Source: an uncultured Acetatifactor sp. (GTDB lineage Bacteria > Bacillota > Clostridia > Lachnospirales > Lachnospiraceae). Taken from it: DNA of 6,357 bases. The stretch lies in contig CAJTSY010000147.1 of assembly GCA_910578995.1 (NCBI GenBank), positions 1 to 6,357 on the forward strand, read 5' to 3'. This document shows, one piece after another, positions 1 through 5,981 of this stretch. How positions within the stretch are numbered: the first letter of the stretch is position 1; each line of letters opens with the position of its first letter. The notes under the pieces are model-generated. The model had not been told where the DNA came from. It was given only the letters and a program-made list of their open reading frames with translations, and searched no databases. Made by a program: the position numbers and the translations under genes.

Positions 1-3
1 CCT

Positions 4-1161
4 ATGAAGAGAATAATATCACTGCTGCTAATCCTGGCCATGCTTTTATCCCTTTCCGCCTGCGGCAAGGACAAGGATGGCGCCTCGGATGCGGCTGCTT
101 CCCCAGGCGCGGACATTTCAAGGGAAACGGACGCCTCCAATGACGATGCTTCCAACGACGGCTCTCCCCGGGAAGGCGATGCTTCCGCAGCTTCCAACGG
201 CTCCCCGGCTGCGGATTCCGCAGCGGAAGCCCAGGCGCAGCCCACCCATTATCCCGTCACATTAACGGACCAGGCAGGCCGGGAAGTCACTCTTACAGAA
301 ACGCCCAAACGTCTGGTCAGCGGCTACTATATCTCCACCAGTCTGCTGATTGCCCTGGATTTGGAAGACAGTCTTGTAGGAATCGAAGCAAAAGCCGGAT
401 CACGCCCCATTTACCGGCTCAGCGCCCCCGCTCTTTTGGAGCTGCCCAATGTAGGCTCCGCAAAAGAATTTGACCTGGAGAGCTGCGCCGCCCTGGAGCC
501 TGACCTGGTCATCCTGCCCGCGAAGCTGAAGGATGCCGCAAATACCCTGGAGGAACTGGGATTTCCGGTTCTTCTGGTGAATCCGGAAAACCAGGAACTG
601 CTCACGGAAATGATTCACCTGATTGCAGAGGCTACCGATACACAGGCCCGTGCCCGGGAACTGTTGGATTTCACTTCCGCCCAGGAAAAACGCCTGTCCG
701 GCCTGTTGGACGGGGCGGAGGCTCCCACCGTTTACCTGGCGGGAAATTCCAGTCTGCTCTCCACCGCCGGCAGCGCCATGTACCAGTCGGACCTGATACT
801 CCGGTCCGGCGGCGCCAATGCGGCTGCGGAGATTACCGATGCTTACTGGGCACAAATCGACTACGAACAGCTGCTTTACTGGAACCCGGAATACATCATC
901 CTGGCCTCGGATGCCGCTTACACGGCGGACGACGTTCTGGCTGACCCCAACCTGGCAGACTGCGCCGCCGTCGCAAAGGGACAGGTCTTTCAGATGCCCG
1001 GCAAAGCCGAATCCTGGGACAGCCCGGTTCCCGGGGGCATCCTGGGAACCGTCTGGCTCAGCGGCATCCTGCATCCTGACCTATGCCCGAAAGAAGAGAA
1101 TGAGGCGATTATAGATGAATATTATGAAAAATTCTATGACTTCGTCTACAGCGACAACTAA
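4..1161 (+). CDS. ABC transporter substrate-binding lipoprotein (FecB/BtuF/TroA-like fold), possible molybdate/tungstate binder
   Basis: This 385-residue extracytoplasmic protein should capture a metal chelate, corrinoid or oxyanion and hand it to the permease encoded next. It opens with a lipoprotein signal peptide: KR, a hydrophobic stretch (residues 5-19) and the lipobox LSAC with Cys20 as lipidation site. Residues 21-80 are a low-complexity Ser/Ala/Asp/Asn/Gly linker that would hold the domain off the membrane. The binding domain starts near residue 82 with the family's typical opening (VTLTDQAGREVTL, then a PKRLVS segment) and runs to the C-terminus. A late segment, ESWDSPVPGGILGTVWLSG (residues 336-354), is typical of the binding-protein class whose members include molybdate binders such as MolA, though this is from memory. 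The ligand cannot be read from sequence. The molybdenum assignment rests on the MocA-like gene downstream; siderophore, haem or cobalamin remain possible. The ATG lies 3 bases into the window, so the ribosome binding site and promoter are outside it. Confidence 0.93.
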   Translation: MKRIISLLLILAMLLSLSACGKDKDGASDAAASPGADISRETDASNDDASNDGSPREGDASAASNGSPAADSAAEAQAQPTHYPVTLTDQAGREVTLTETPKRLVSGYYISTSLLIALDLEDSLVGIEAKAGSRPIYRLSAPALLELPNVGSAKEFDLESCAALEPDLVILPAKLKDAANTLEELGFPVLLVNPENQELLTEMIHLIAEATDTQARARELLDFTSAQEKRLSGLLDGAEAPTVYLAGNSSLLSTAGSAMYQSDLILRSGGANAAAEITDAYWAQIDYEQLLYWNPEYIILASDAAYTADDVLADPNLADCAAVAKGQVFQMPGKAESWDSPVPGGILGTVWLSGILHPDLCPKEENEAIIDEYYEKFYDFVYSDN

Positions 1162-2203
1162 AAAGACGAGAGCTCAAACCATATCCCGCAGGACACAAGC
1201 CCTGTGTGCCCTCTGCGCAGGATTACTGGCTGCCCTCGCCGTCCTCAGCCTGTTCACAGGAAAATATCCCCTGTCCCTGGGAGAACTGCTTGAAGGAAAT
1301 GTGCTGCAAAGACGGATCTTTCTGAACCTGCGGGTCAGCCGGACGATCGTGGGCGTTGCGGGCGGCTTTGTCCTGGGCGTTTCGGGCTTTGTCTACCAGA
1401 CCCTGTTCCGCAACCCCCTGGCCTCCCCGGATATTATCGGCGTGTCTTCCGGGGCCAGTGCGGGCGCGGCGGCGGGCATCCTGCTTTTTTCCGGCCAGAC
1501 GGCAGGAACCGGCCAGGCCGCCGCAGCCACCCAGTCTGCCATTGCTGCCCAAACTGCTGTCGCAGTCTGTGCTTTCGGCGGCGCACTGTCCGCGGTTGCC
1601 GTGGTCCTGGCCCTCTCCGCCCTGGACAGAACCGGCAAAAACAGCTCCATCGTCCTGGCCGGAATCGCTGTCCATGCCCTGGCCCAGACAGCGCTGATGT
1701 GCCTGAAGCTCACCGCAGACCCGGAGCGGGAACTGGCTTCCATAGAATTCTGGATTATGGGCAGCTTAAGCGGTATCAGCATCCATTCCCTGGGAGGAAA
1801 TCTCCTGCTGTGCCTTTTCTGCCTCACCGCCCTTTTCCTGCTCCACCGCCATATCATCATCCTGTCCGGCGAGGAGGGAGAGGTGCGGATGCTTGGCGTC
1901 AGTGTGGGAAAGCTGCGGCTTCTGGTGCTTGTCACCGCCACCCTGGCCGTTTCCGCCGTAATCAGCCTCACCGGGCTTATCAGCTTTATAGGATTGTTGG
2001 CGCCCCACGGCGCAAGGCTTTTCACCAGAGACAACCGGCCGGGCGCCATGCTGCTTGGGGGCCTGATGGGCGGAATCCTCCTTCTGGGTGCGGACATTCT
2101 GGCGCGCAGCGTCTCAAGCGTGGAATTGCCGGTGAGCATATTCACCAGTCTCCTTGGGGCGCCTTTTCTGATTATCCTGATTGTAAGAAAAGGAAAAGTA
2201 TGA
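1115..2203 (+). CDS. FecCD-family ABC transporter permease
   Basis: This 362-residue polytopic membrane protein is expected to form a homodimeric channel for the ligand delivered by the upstream lipoprotein. After a basic, Thr-rich cytoplasmic N-terminus (residues 1-28), the first membrane segment is at about 29-48. The family signature follows: RVSRTIVGVAGGFVLGVSG (73-91), then YQTLFRNPLASPDIIG (94-109) and a Gly/Ala-rich SSGASAGAAAG helix. The cytoplasmic coupling region and the conserved TGLISFIGLLAPHGARLF block (286-303) are intact, as is the C-terminal helix set. Length is normal for FecC/BtuC permeases (about 330-360). The gene starts inside the binding-protein gene (47-base overlap), so translation is probably coupled. 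GAGGCG at 1102-1107, 7 bases before the ATG at 1115, supports this start. In-frame ATGs at 1124 and 1136 are possible, but 1136 lacks a Shine-Dalgarno sequence and all three precede the first membrane segment. Confidence 0.95.
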   Translation: MNIMKNSMTSSTATTKKTRAQTISRRTQALCALCAGLLAALAVLSLFTGKYPLSLGELLEGNVLQRRIFLNLRVSRTIVGVAGGFVLGVSGFVYQTLFRNPLASPDIIGVSSGASAGAAAGILLFSGQTAGTGQAAAATQSAIAAQTAVAVCAFGGALSAVAVVLALSALDRTGKNSSIVLAGIAVHALAQTALMCLKLTADPERELASIEFWIMGSLSGISIHSLGGNLLLCLFCLTALFLLHRHIIILSGEEGEVRMLGVSVGKLRLLVLVTATLAVSAVISLTGLISFIGLLAPHGARLFTRDNRPGAMLLGGLMGGILLLGADILARSVSSVELPVSIFTSLLGAPFLIILIVRKGKV

Positions 2204-2224
2204 TTGTTTGTGCCATTCGCCATT

Positions 2225-2245
2225 TTCAGCGGGATTGATGCTGAA
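2225..2245 (+). other. Stem-loop in the permease-ATPase spacer
   Basis: TTCAGC at 2225-2230 pairs with GCTGAA at 2240-2245 around a 9-base loop, and a G-U plus a U-A pair could extend the stem. It sits in the 99-base gap (2204-2302) between permease and ATPase genes that are otherwise expected to be tightly packed. No U-run follows, so it is not an intrinsic terminator. It could affect mRNA stability or relative expression, or be chance. Confidence 0.25.
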
Positions 2246-2302
2246 GACGGCATGACGGGAAGTGTGAAAAGATTTTCCCATGCTGTGAAAGGAAAGCTGT
2301 AT

Positions 2303-3115
2303 ATGACTTTTTTCTCCGTAAACAATCTCTCTGCCGGATACGGCAGAAAACGCATTCTGGAGGATATTTCCTTTTCCCTGGACAGGGGCTGCCTCCTGGG
2401 CATTCTGGGTGCAAACGGCAGCGGCAAGACCACCCTGTTAAAGGCTCTCTGCAGCCTCCTTCCCCATGAGGGCAGCTGTATTCTGGAAGGAACTGCCCTG
2501 GAAAAATGCTCTCCCAGGCAGATGGCCAGGCTTTGCGGCTACATTCCCCAGAGGAGCGGCATCTCCCTGGATATTTCCGCCCTGGATGTGGTGCTCATGG
2601 GCTTTCATTCCCATCTGGGCCTGTTGGAGCGCCCCACTGCCGCCATGAAGGCCCAGGCCTGCCGCACCCTGGCCGCAGCGGGACTGGCAGGGAAGGAATG
2701 TGACAATTATCAGACCCTCAGCGAGGGCCAAAAGCAGCTGTGCATCCTGGCCAGAACCCTCTGTACCGGGAGCAGGCTCCTGTTTCTGGACGAACCGGAG
2801 AGCGCCCTGGACTTTGGTCACCGCCACCGGATGCTTGAATTGTTACTGGACTGGATGGGGGAAACCCAGGGGGCGGCTGTGGTAAGCCTCCATGACCCCT
2901 TCCTTGCGCTGAACTACTGCCACAGGCTTCTGCTTCTCTCGGAGGGGCGTCTTCTGGGATGTATTTCCCCCAAAACAGACAGCCCGGAGCAGATGGAAGC
3001 CCTGCTTGCCCGCATATACGGCCAGGTCAGTCTGGTTTCCTGCAGGAAGAGGGACGGCGGCAGGCGGCTTGTGATGCTGAAGGAGGACGCTTCCTCCCCG
3101 GCTGCTCTTAACTGA
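2303..3115 (+). CDS. ABC transporter ATP-binding protein (FecE/BtuD-like)
   Basis: This 270-residue cytoplasmic ATPase powers the importer. All ABC motifs are present in order: Walker A GANGSGKT (36-43), Q-loop Gln83 in YIPQR, signature LSEGQ (139-143), Walker B LLFLDEP (159-165) with catalytic Glu164, D-loop SALD (167-170) and switch His197 in SLHD. The signature has Glu where the family consensus LSGGQ has Gly, a known tolerated variant. The motif after Walker B reads DEPESALD instead of the common DEPTSALD. I chose the ATG at 2303 because GGA at 2291-2293, within AAAGGAAAG, lies 9 bases upstream and MTFFSVNNLSAGYG is the normal family N-terminus. The frame stays open back to a TTG at 2204, but those 33 codons resemble nothing in the family. 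The gene lies 99 bases after the permease stop on the same strand and is probably cotranscribed with it. The final 20 or so residues are a weakly conserved tail. Confidence 0.94.
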   Translation: MTFFSVNNLSAGYGRKRILEDISFSLDRGCLLGILGANGSGKTTLLKALCSLLPHEGSCILEGTALEKCSPRQMARLCGYIPQRSGISLDISALDVVLMGFHSHLGLLERPTAAMKAQACRTLAAAGLAGKECDNYQTLSEGQKQLCILARTLCTGSRLLFLDEPESALDFGHRHRMLELLLDWMGETQGAAVVSLHDPFLALNYCHRLLLLSEGRLLGCISPKTDSPEQMEALLARIYGQVSLVSCRKRDGGRRLVMLKEDASSPAALN

Positions 3116-3169
3116 CGATTTTAGTAACCCCTTAGACTTTGCGGAGTTCTTCAACATTTATTGCACATG

Positions 3170-3175
3170 TATAAT
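3170..3175 (+). promoter_or_regulatory. Candidate -10 box (TATAAT) for the DUF6483-like gene
   Basis: A perfect TATAAT hexamer lies 36 bases before the ATG at 3212, in the AT-rich 96-base gap after the ATPase gene. The -35 side is poor: TTCTTC at 3147-3152 has the right 17-base spacing but matches TTGACA at only two positions. If the promoter is real, the small gene, and perhaps the nucleotidyltransferase after it, can be transcribed separately from the transporter. Confidence 0.4.
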
Positions 3176-3211
3176 CTATTTATTTTCTTTGCGTGTCGAA
3201 AGGAGACAACT

Positions 3212-3592
3212 ATGTTCGAGCAGGATTATATTATGAGGCTCATCAAAGAAATGGTACGGACTATTTTAAAATTATTATTCAACATAGACACAGAATCTCC
3301 GACAGCGGAATTGTTGGAAGGCAAAGAGGAAAAGGAAACACTGGAAAATCTGTTGGACATGATTGACGCCGGAAAAATCAATGAAGCAGAAAACAGCTTA
3401 TATGATTCCATCTGTGACAAGGATATGGGCAGTTTAGAAATCGCACTGTTGTTTTATTCTTACTTAAATGACAAGAGCGATGCATTTTTAGAAGAAAACG
3501 GTTTTTGTCGGGAAGAAGTCAGATTGGGAATGGAAAATGTGGTTAATGCATTTGGTTTGAGCAGCATAGTCAGGGTATTTTTGACAGACTGA
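3212..3592 (+). CDS. Small DUF6483-like protein of unknown function
   Basis: This encodes 126 residues beginning MFEQDYIMRLIKEMVRTILK. I recognise the opening as that of the DUF6483 family of Lachnospiraceae and relatives; the match is from memory and no biochemical function is known to me. The ATG at 3212 has AGGAG at 3201-3205 with 6-base spacing. The same frame extends upstream to about 3161, but that part (MHMYNLFIFFAC...) lies over the promoter-like region and is probably untranslated. The protein is predicted mainly helical and acidic, with no signal peptide or membrane segment. Residues 40-66 (LENLLDMIDAGKINEAENSLYD) look like one TPR-type helix pair. Base composition is clearly lower in GC than its neighbours (a sampled 60-base line is 43% GC against 65% in a permease line), suggesting a separate history or unit. 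It lies between the ATPase and nucleotidyltransferase genes, all on the same strand. Confidence 0.85.
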   Translation: MFEQDYIMRLIKEMVRTILKLLFNIDTESPTAELLEGKEEKETLENLLDMIDAGKINEAENSLYDSICDKDMGSLEIALLFYSYLNDKSDAFLEENGFCREEVRLGMENVVNAFGLSSIVRVFLTD

Positions 3593-3656
3593 GTATCAAG
3601 GCAGACGATCTGTCTGTAATACTTTACTTTCCGAAAGAAAGGAAACCTGAAACGAT

Positions 3657-4601
3657 ATGAAGACTAACGCAGCGCCTGCATCCAGGCTGACCGCGGACTG
3701 CATCTGGAATTCTTTTCAGAGCAGCCATAAAAAGCATCTGATTCTTACCGACACCGGAAACAGCGGGAAAAGCACTCTTCTGTCCGGCATTTTGTCCGAT
3801 CTCTGGCGCCGCCTGGCAGAGTCTGAAAACGAACCTGTTTTGCTCAATGAAATGGAGGCTCCGGAAAGCCAGTGCCAGAATTACTGCCAGATAATCCGGA
3901 CAATCATGGCCCGAAAGCGTCTCCTTGCCGCGGTGAGGAAGCAGTCTCTGCCTTTCCTGGAGGAGCTTTGCAGCCATCATGACGGATTCCTTGTGGATTT
4001 GGACCGGCCCTTCGGGCGGATGGGATGTGTCATCATGGCTTCCGGACAGGGCAGGCGCTTTGGAGGCAACAAGCTCCTGGCAGACTTTGGGGGAAAGCCC
4101 CTGATTCAATGGGCCCTGGATGCCACGGAAGGGATCTTTGCCAGACGGATTGTGGTTACCCGGCACCGGGAGGTGGCTGAGCTTGTCCGTTCCCGGGATG
4201 CGGATGTGCTCCTCCATGGCCTGCCTGACCGCAGCGATACCGTCCGCCTGGGGCTTGGGGCCATTTCGGAGGAGGTGGAGGGCTGTCTCTTCTGTCCGGG
4301 AGACCAGCCCCTGCTGCGGCAGGAAACGGTGGCTTCCCTGGCCCTGAACGCAGTAAATGAGTCTGACGGAATCTGGCGTCCGGCCTGGCGGGATACGGAA
4401 GGAGCTCCCGTACTGTTCCCCAGATGGAGCTTCCCGGAACTGCTGACGCTTCCCCAGGGACAGGGAGGAAGCTTTCTGCTGAAAAAAAATCCCGAACGGG
4501 TACGCAGGGTACCTGTCCGGGACAAACATGAGCTTCAGGATATTGACAGCCGGGAGGATATGGAATTCCTGTTGGAGCGGCAGACGCAAGGCTTTTTATA
4601 G
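3657..4601 (+). CDS. MocA-like molybdopterin nucleotidyltransferase with a P-loop-like N-terminal extension
   Basis: Residues 122-308 form a complete MobA-like NTP transferase domain of the MocA/YgfJ type, which transfers CMP or a similar nucleotide to molybdopterin in making the cofactor of molybdenum hydroxylases. Seen are the nucleotide-binding loop GCVIMASGQGRRFGGNKLL (123-141), FGGKPLI (144-150), the metal-binding CPGDQPLL (213-220), a GAPVLF segment (249-254), the QGQGGSFLL region (267-275) and the closing DIDSREDMEFL (295-305). Typical MocA proteins are about 190-210 residues; this one is 314. The extra 120 N-terminal residues include KKHLILTDTGNSGKSTLLSG (25-44), like a Walker A loop but with Asp32 where the first Gly is expected, followed by a helical region. 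It could be a shortened THEP1-type nucleoside-triphosphatase or YqeC-like P-loop domain. The ATG at 3657 has a weakly placed AAAGGA (3638-3643, 13 bases away). The nucleotide and the exact cofactor are inferred from family. Confidence 0.88.
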   Translation: MKTNAAPASRLTADCIWNSFQSSHKKHLILTDTGNSGKSTLLSGILSDLWRRLAESENEPVLLNEMEAPESQCQNYCQIIRTIMARKRLLAAVRKQSLPFLEELCSHHDGFLVDLDRPFGRMGCVIMASGQGRRFGGNKLLADFGGKPLIQWALDATEGIFARRIVVTRHREVAELVRSRDADVLLHGLPDRSDTVRLGLGAISEEVEGCLFCPGDQPLLRQETVASLALNAVNESDGIWRPAWRDTEGAPVLFPRWSFPELLTLPQGQGGSFLLKKNPERVRRVPVRDKHELQDIDSREDMEFLLERQTQGFL

Positions 4602-4610
4602 CCACCGATT

Positions 4611-5135
4611 TCACGATTTTCGGCAACTGTAAAACCGATACATCAGTTCCTCCTCATCGCCAAGATCCCGATACGGCCTTTGTTCTGTCAACAGAAATCC
4701 TGCCTTTTCAATGGCTTTCCACGACGGCGTATTGTCTTCCCTGATGGTGGCAATGATTTCCTCCTGTTCATAGTGCTGAAAGAAATATCGGGTAAAGGCC
4801 CGGATTGCCTCCGTGGCATAGCCATGGTTTCTGTATTCCGTTCCCACAAAATAAATGATGCCGATTTTCTCCAGATCCTCATAATAGCTGCACCCGACGG
4901 AACCGATTACCTCATGGTTTTCTTTCAATTCCACAGTATAAGCCAGATAATCTCCCGTAGGGTCATCGAGGGCTGCAAGCCGTCCGGCCTCCGCCATCCA
5001 CTCCTCCATCCAGCCGGGATGCCCGGTGTCTGTCCAAATCTCTGTGAGGCTGCCGTCAGACGCCATACCGGAAAAAATAATCCCGTCTGCCGTTTTCAAA
5101 TCACGGATGTTCAGCCTGTCCGTTTGTATCCACAT
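4611..5135 (-). CDS. GNAT-family N-acetyltransferase (RimJ/RimL-like)
   Basis: This 174-residue cytoplasmic protein is an acetyl-CoA-dependent N-acetyltransferase of the Acetyltransf_3 type. It opens with the usual strand WIQTDRLNIRDL (2-13). Residues 91-112 give motif A: IGIIYFVG followed by the acetyl-CoA loop YRNHGYA (101-107, the R-x-x-G-x-A pattern) and TEAIRAF. Motif B is N135 to AIEKAGF (141-147). Length matches the family. The substrate (ribosomal protein, antibiotic, amino acid or other amine) cannot be told; nothing points to a resistance enzyme. The ATG at 5135 follows GGAGGAG (5148-5142) by 6 bases. A TTG at 5150 in the same frame lies inside that ribosome binding site and is rejected. 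The gene starts within the last 35 bases of the DUF1062-like gene, so the two are probably translationally coupled. It converges on the nucleotidyltransferase gene with only 9 bases between stops and no clear terminator. Confidence 0.92.
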   Translation of the reverse strand: MWIQTDRLNIRDLKTADGIIFSGMASDGSLTEIWTDTGHPGWMEEWMAEAGRLAALDDPTGDYLAYTVELKENHEVIGSVGCSYYEDLEKIGIIYFVGTEYRNHGYATEAIRAFTRYFFQHYEQEEIIATIREDNTPSWKAIEKAGFLLTEQRPYRDLGDEEELMYRFYSCRKS

Positions 5136-5709
5136 AAATATCTCCTCCAATCATTTTAATCTCGACATCCCCTTTCTCCACCATGGATTTCACCTGACTG
5201 CGGGATAATCCGAAGACCCCGGCAACCTGCTTTTCCGGGCGGATATTAAATCTGTAAGGATTGTGGATGATAACCGAAAACTGCTCTTTCTCTTCTCTCT
5301 TTTCCATGGTGAAAGGGGACATATCACAGGAAGAAATTGTACCCTCCTGCAGCCTGACAAAGTCATAATCTAACCTGTCAAAATCAACATCCGCCCTGTT
5401 TTTCTGAAATAACTGTATGTTCCTGCCGTACATTTCCGCAAGCTCTTCGTCATTGTCAAGGAAACGCCGATATTCTTCCTTTGGTATGGAAGAAACCTTT
5501 CTCCTCTCATAAATCGTAAGATTAAAGCGTTGTCCGCATTCCATGCACTGGTAAATCAGCCATATGTCCAGTCTGTTGCCGTTGGCATTGACACGGAATT
5601 TCTTTGTGTTTTGAAAATGTGTCTTTCTGCCGCATTTCGGACAGTTCCTGATGACCCGGAAGGAGTCCTTCAGGGTAATTTCATATTCAATTTTTTTAAA
5701 ATAGCTCAT
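5101..5709 (-). CDS. DUF1062-like zinc-ribbon protein, possible RNA-binding C-terminus
   Basis: This 202-residue protein of unknown function resembles the DUF1062 family, recognised from memory by its N-terminal half. Residues 23-58 carry two CxxC knuckles, CPKC (23-26) and CMEC (55-58), separated by the conserved-looking FRVNANGNRLDIWLIYQC stretch; this should form a zinc ribbon. Residues 70-150 are charged and probably helical. Near the C-terminus, VFGLSRSQVKSMVEKGDVEI (165-184) looks like the core of an S4 RNA-binding motif, so RNA or ribosome binding is a reasonable guess but not shown. There is no signal peptide or membrane segment. I chose the ATG at 5709 because GGGAG (5720-5716) lies 6 bases upstream; the in-frame ATG at 5715 directly abuts that site and is less likely. 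The GNAT gene begins inside its 3' end, making a two-gene unit. No convincing promoter is visible upstream. Confidence 0.88.
   Translation of the reverse strand: MSYFKKIEYEITLKDSFRVIRNCPKCGRKTHFQNTKKFRVNANGNRLDIWLIYQCMECGQRFNLTIYERRKVSSIPKEEYRRFLDNDEELAEMYGRNIQLFQKNRADVDFDRLDYDFVRLQEGTISSCDMSPFTMEKREEKEQFSVIIHNPYRFNIRPEKQVAGVFGLSRSQVKSMVEKGDVEIKMIGGDIYVDTNGQAEHP
5142..5148 (-). promoter_or_regulatory. Ribosome binding site of the acetyltransferase, inside the upstream gene
   Basis: GGAGGAG on the minus strand, 6 bases before the ATG at 5135, decides the acetyltransferase start. It lies within the coding sequence of the DUF1062-like gene, the usual layout for coupled translation. Confidence 0.8.
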
Positions 5710-5818
5710 GTGCATCTCCCGTGTATTTCATGTCAAATCACATTAAATCACGATGCATGGGCTATTACATGGATTCCATTTATTCCCACGGGCAATAAGC
5801 CAAGTAGGCGTGCATATT

Positions 5819-5841
5819 AAAGCAAATTTCCAATTGGCTTT
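5819..5841. other. Stem-loop, 10-base arms with one mismatch
   Basis: AAAGCAAATT (5819-5828) and AATTGGCTTT (5832-5841) are reverse complements except for one position, around the loop TCC. It is part of the structured element at 5752-5981. Confidence 0.55.
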
Positions 5842-5865
5842 GCAATGCCGCGAGGGTCAGATACC

Positions 5866-5888
5866 AATGTGTCCAAAGGACACATTTT
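5866..5888 (+). other. Perfect 9-bp stem-loop followed by a short T run
   Basis: AATGTGTCC (5866-5874) and GGACACATT (5878-5886) pair perfectly around the loop AAA. On the plus strand the arm ends in TTTT (5885-5888) and then G, only marginally like an intrinsic terminator, and no plus-strand gene ends here. On the minus strand, where the flanking genes lie, no T run follows. It is best read as one module of the structured element. Confidence 0.6.
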
Positions 5889-5913
5889 GCTTGCAGCGGG
5901 GTATTTGATTTTG

Positions 5914-5946
5914 GTGTCATGGGGCCGGGTGCCCCTGTTTTGACAC
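5914..5946. other. Two-part stem-loop with GC-rich tip
   Basis: GTGTCA (5914-5919) pairs with TGACAC (5941-5946), and inside it GGGGC (5921-5925) pairs with GCCCC (5931-5935) around the loop CGGGT. The two helices are separated by an asymmetric internal loop (1 base against 5). It is a module of the structured element. Confidence 0.55.
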
Positions 5947-5957
5947 TCATGTCATTT

Positions 5958-5981
5958 TATGCAATAGCCATGCTATGCATA
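5958..5981. other. Stem-loop at the distal end of the structured element
   Basis: TATGCAATAGC (5958-5968) pairs with GCTATGCATA (5972-5981) with a single bulged A and loop CAT. It also covers the end of the 8-codon minus-strand frame at 5973-5999, so the hairpin would contain that frame's stop codon. Confidence 0.55.

Larger units (their letters stand above)
5752..5981. repeat. Structured intergenic element with serial stem-loops and imperfect inverted ends
   Basis: About 230 bases without a credible gene hold at least five inverted repeats: 5760-5766 with 5794-5801 (one bulge), 5819-5828 with 5832-5841 (one mismatch), 5866-5874 with 5878-5886 (perfect), 5914-5925 with 5931-5946 (two-part stem), and 5958-5968 with 5972-5981 (one bulge). 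The outer parts also resemble each other in inverted orientation: GCATGGGCTATTACAT at 5755-5770 against GCATGGCTATTGCAT read on the minus strand at 5973-5959 (14 matches, one gap, one mismatch). Such density of hairpins with inverted ends suggests a small non-autonomous mobile element or a family of palindromic intergenic repeats. I see no transposase and no clear target-site duplication. A structured RNA is the alternative. Whether copies exist elsewhere in the genome cannot be told from this window. Confidence 0.5.

Noticed and set aside
2204..2302. Upstream extension of the ATPase frame from a TTG directly after the permease stop
   Set aside because: The 33 extra codons do not resemble ABC ATPase N-termini, the TTG lacks a clear ribosome binding site, and the ATG at 2303 has one with the normal family start.
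1393..2433. Long minus-strand open frame of 346 codons opposite the permease and ATPase genes
   Set aside because: It is Arg/Pro/Ser-rich, low in recognisable motifs and antisense to two well-supported genes, so it is a codon-bias shadow. The same applies to the 321-codon minus frame at 3624-4589.
3602..3616. Hairpin CAGAC-GATCT-GTCTG after the DUF6483-like gene as an intrinsic terminator
   Set aside because: The stem is only 5 bp with moderate GC and no T run follows, so termination is not supported.
4602..4640. Bidirectional terminator between the convergent nucleotidyltransferase and acetyltransferase genes
   Set aside because: Only a 4-bp CCGA/TCGG pairing is visible and no stable stem with T runs is present.
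5136..5150. TTG start for the acetyltransferase five codons upstream
   Set aside because: The TTG overlaps the GGAGGAG ribosome binding site that serves the ATG at 5135.
5731..5736. TTGACA on the minus strand as a -35 box for the DUF1062-like gene
   Set aside because: With normal spacing the -10 box would fall at the start codon and the sequence there (GCACAT) does not match.
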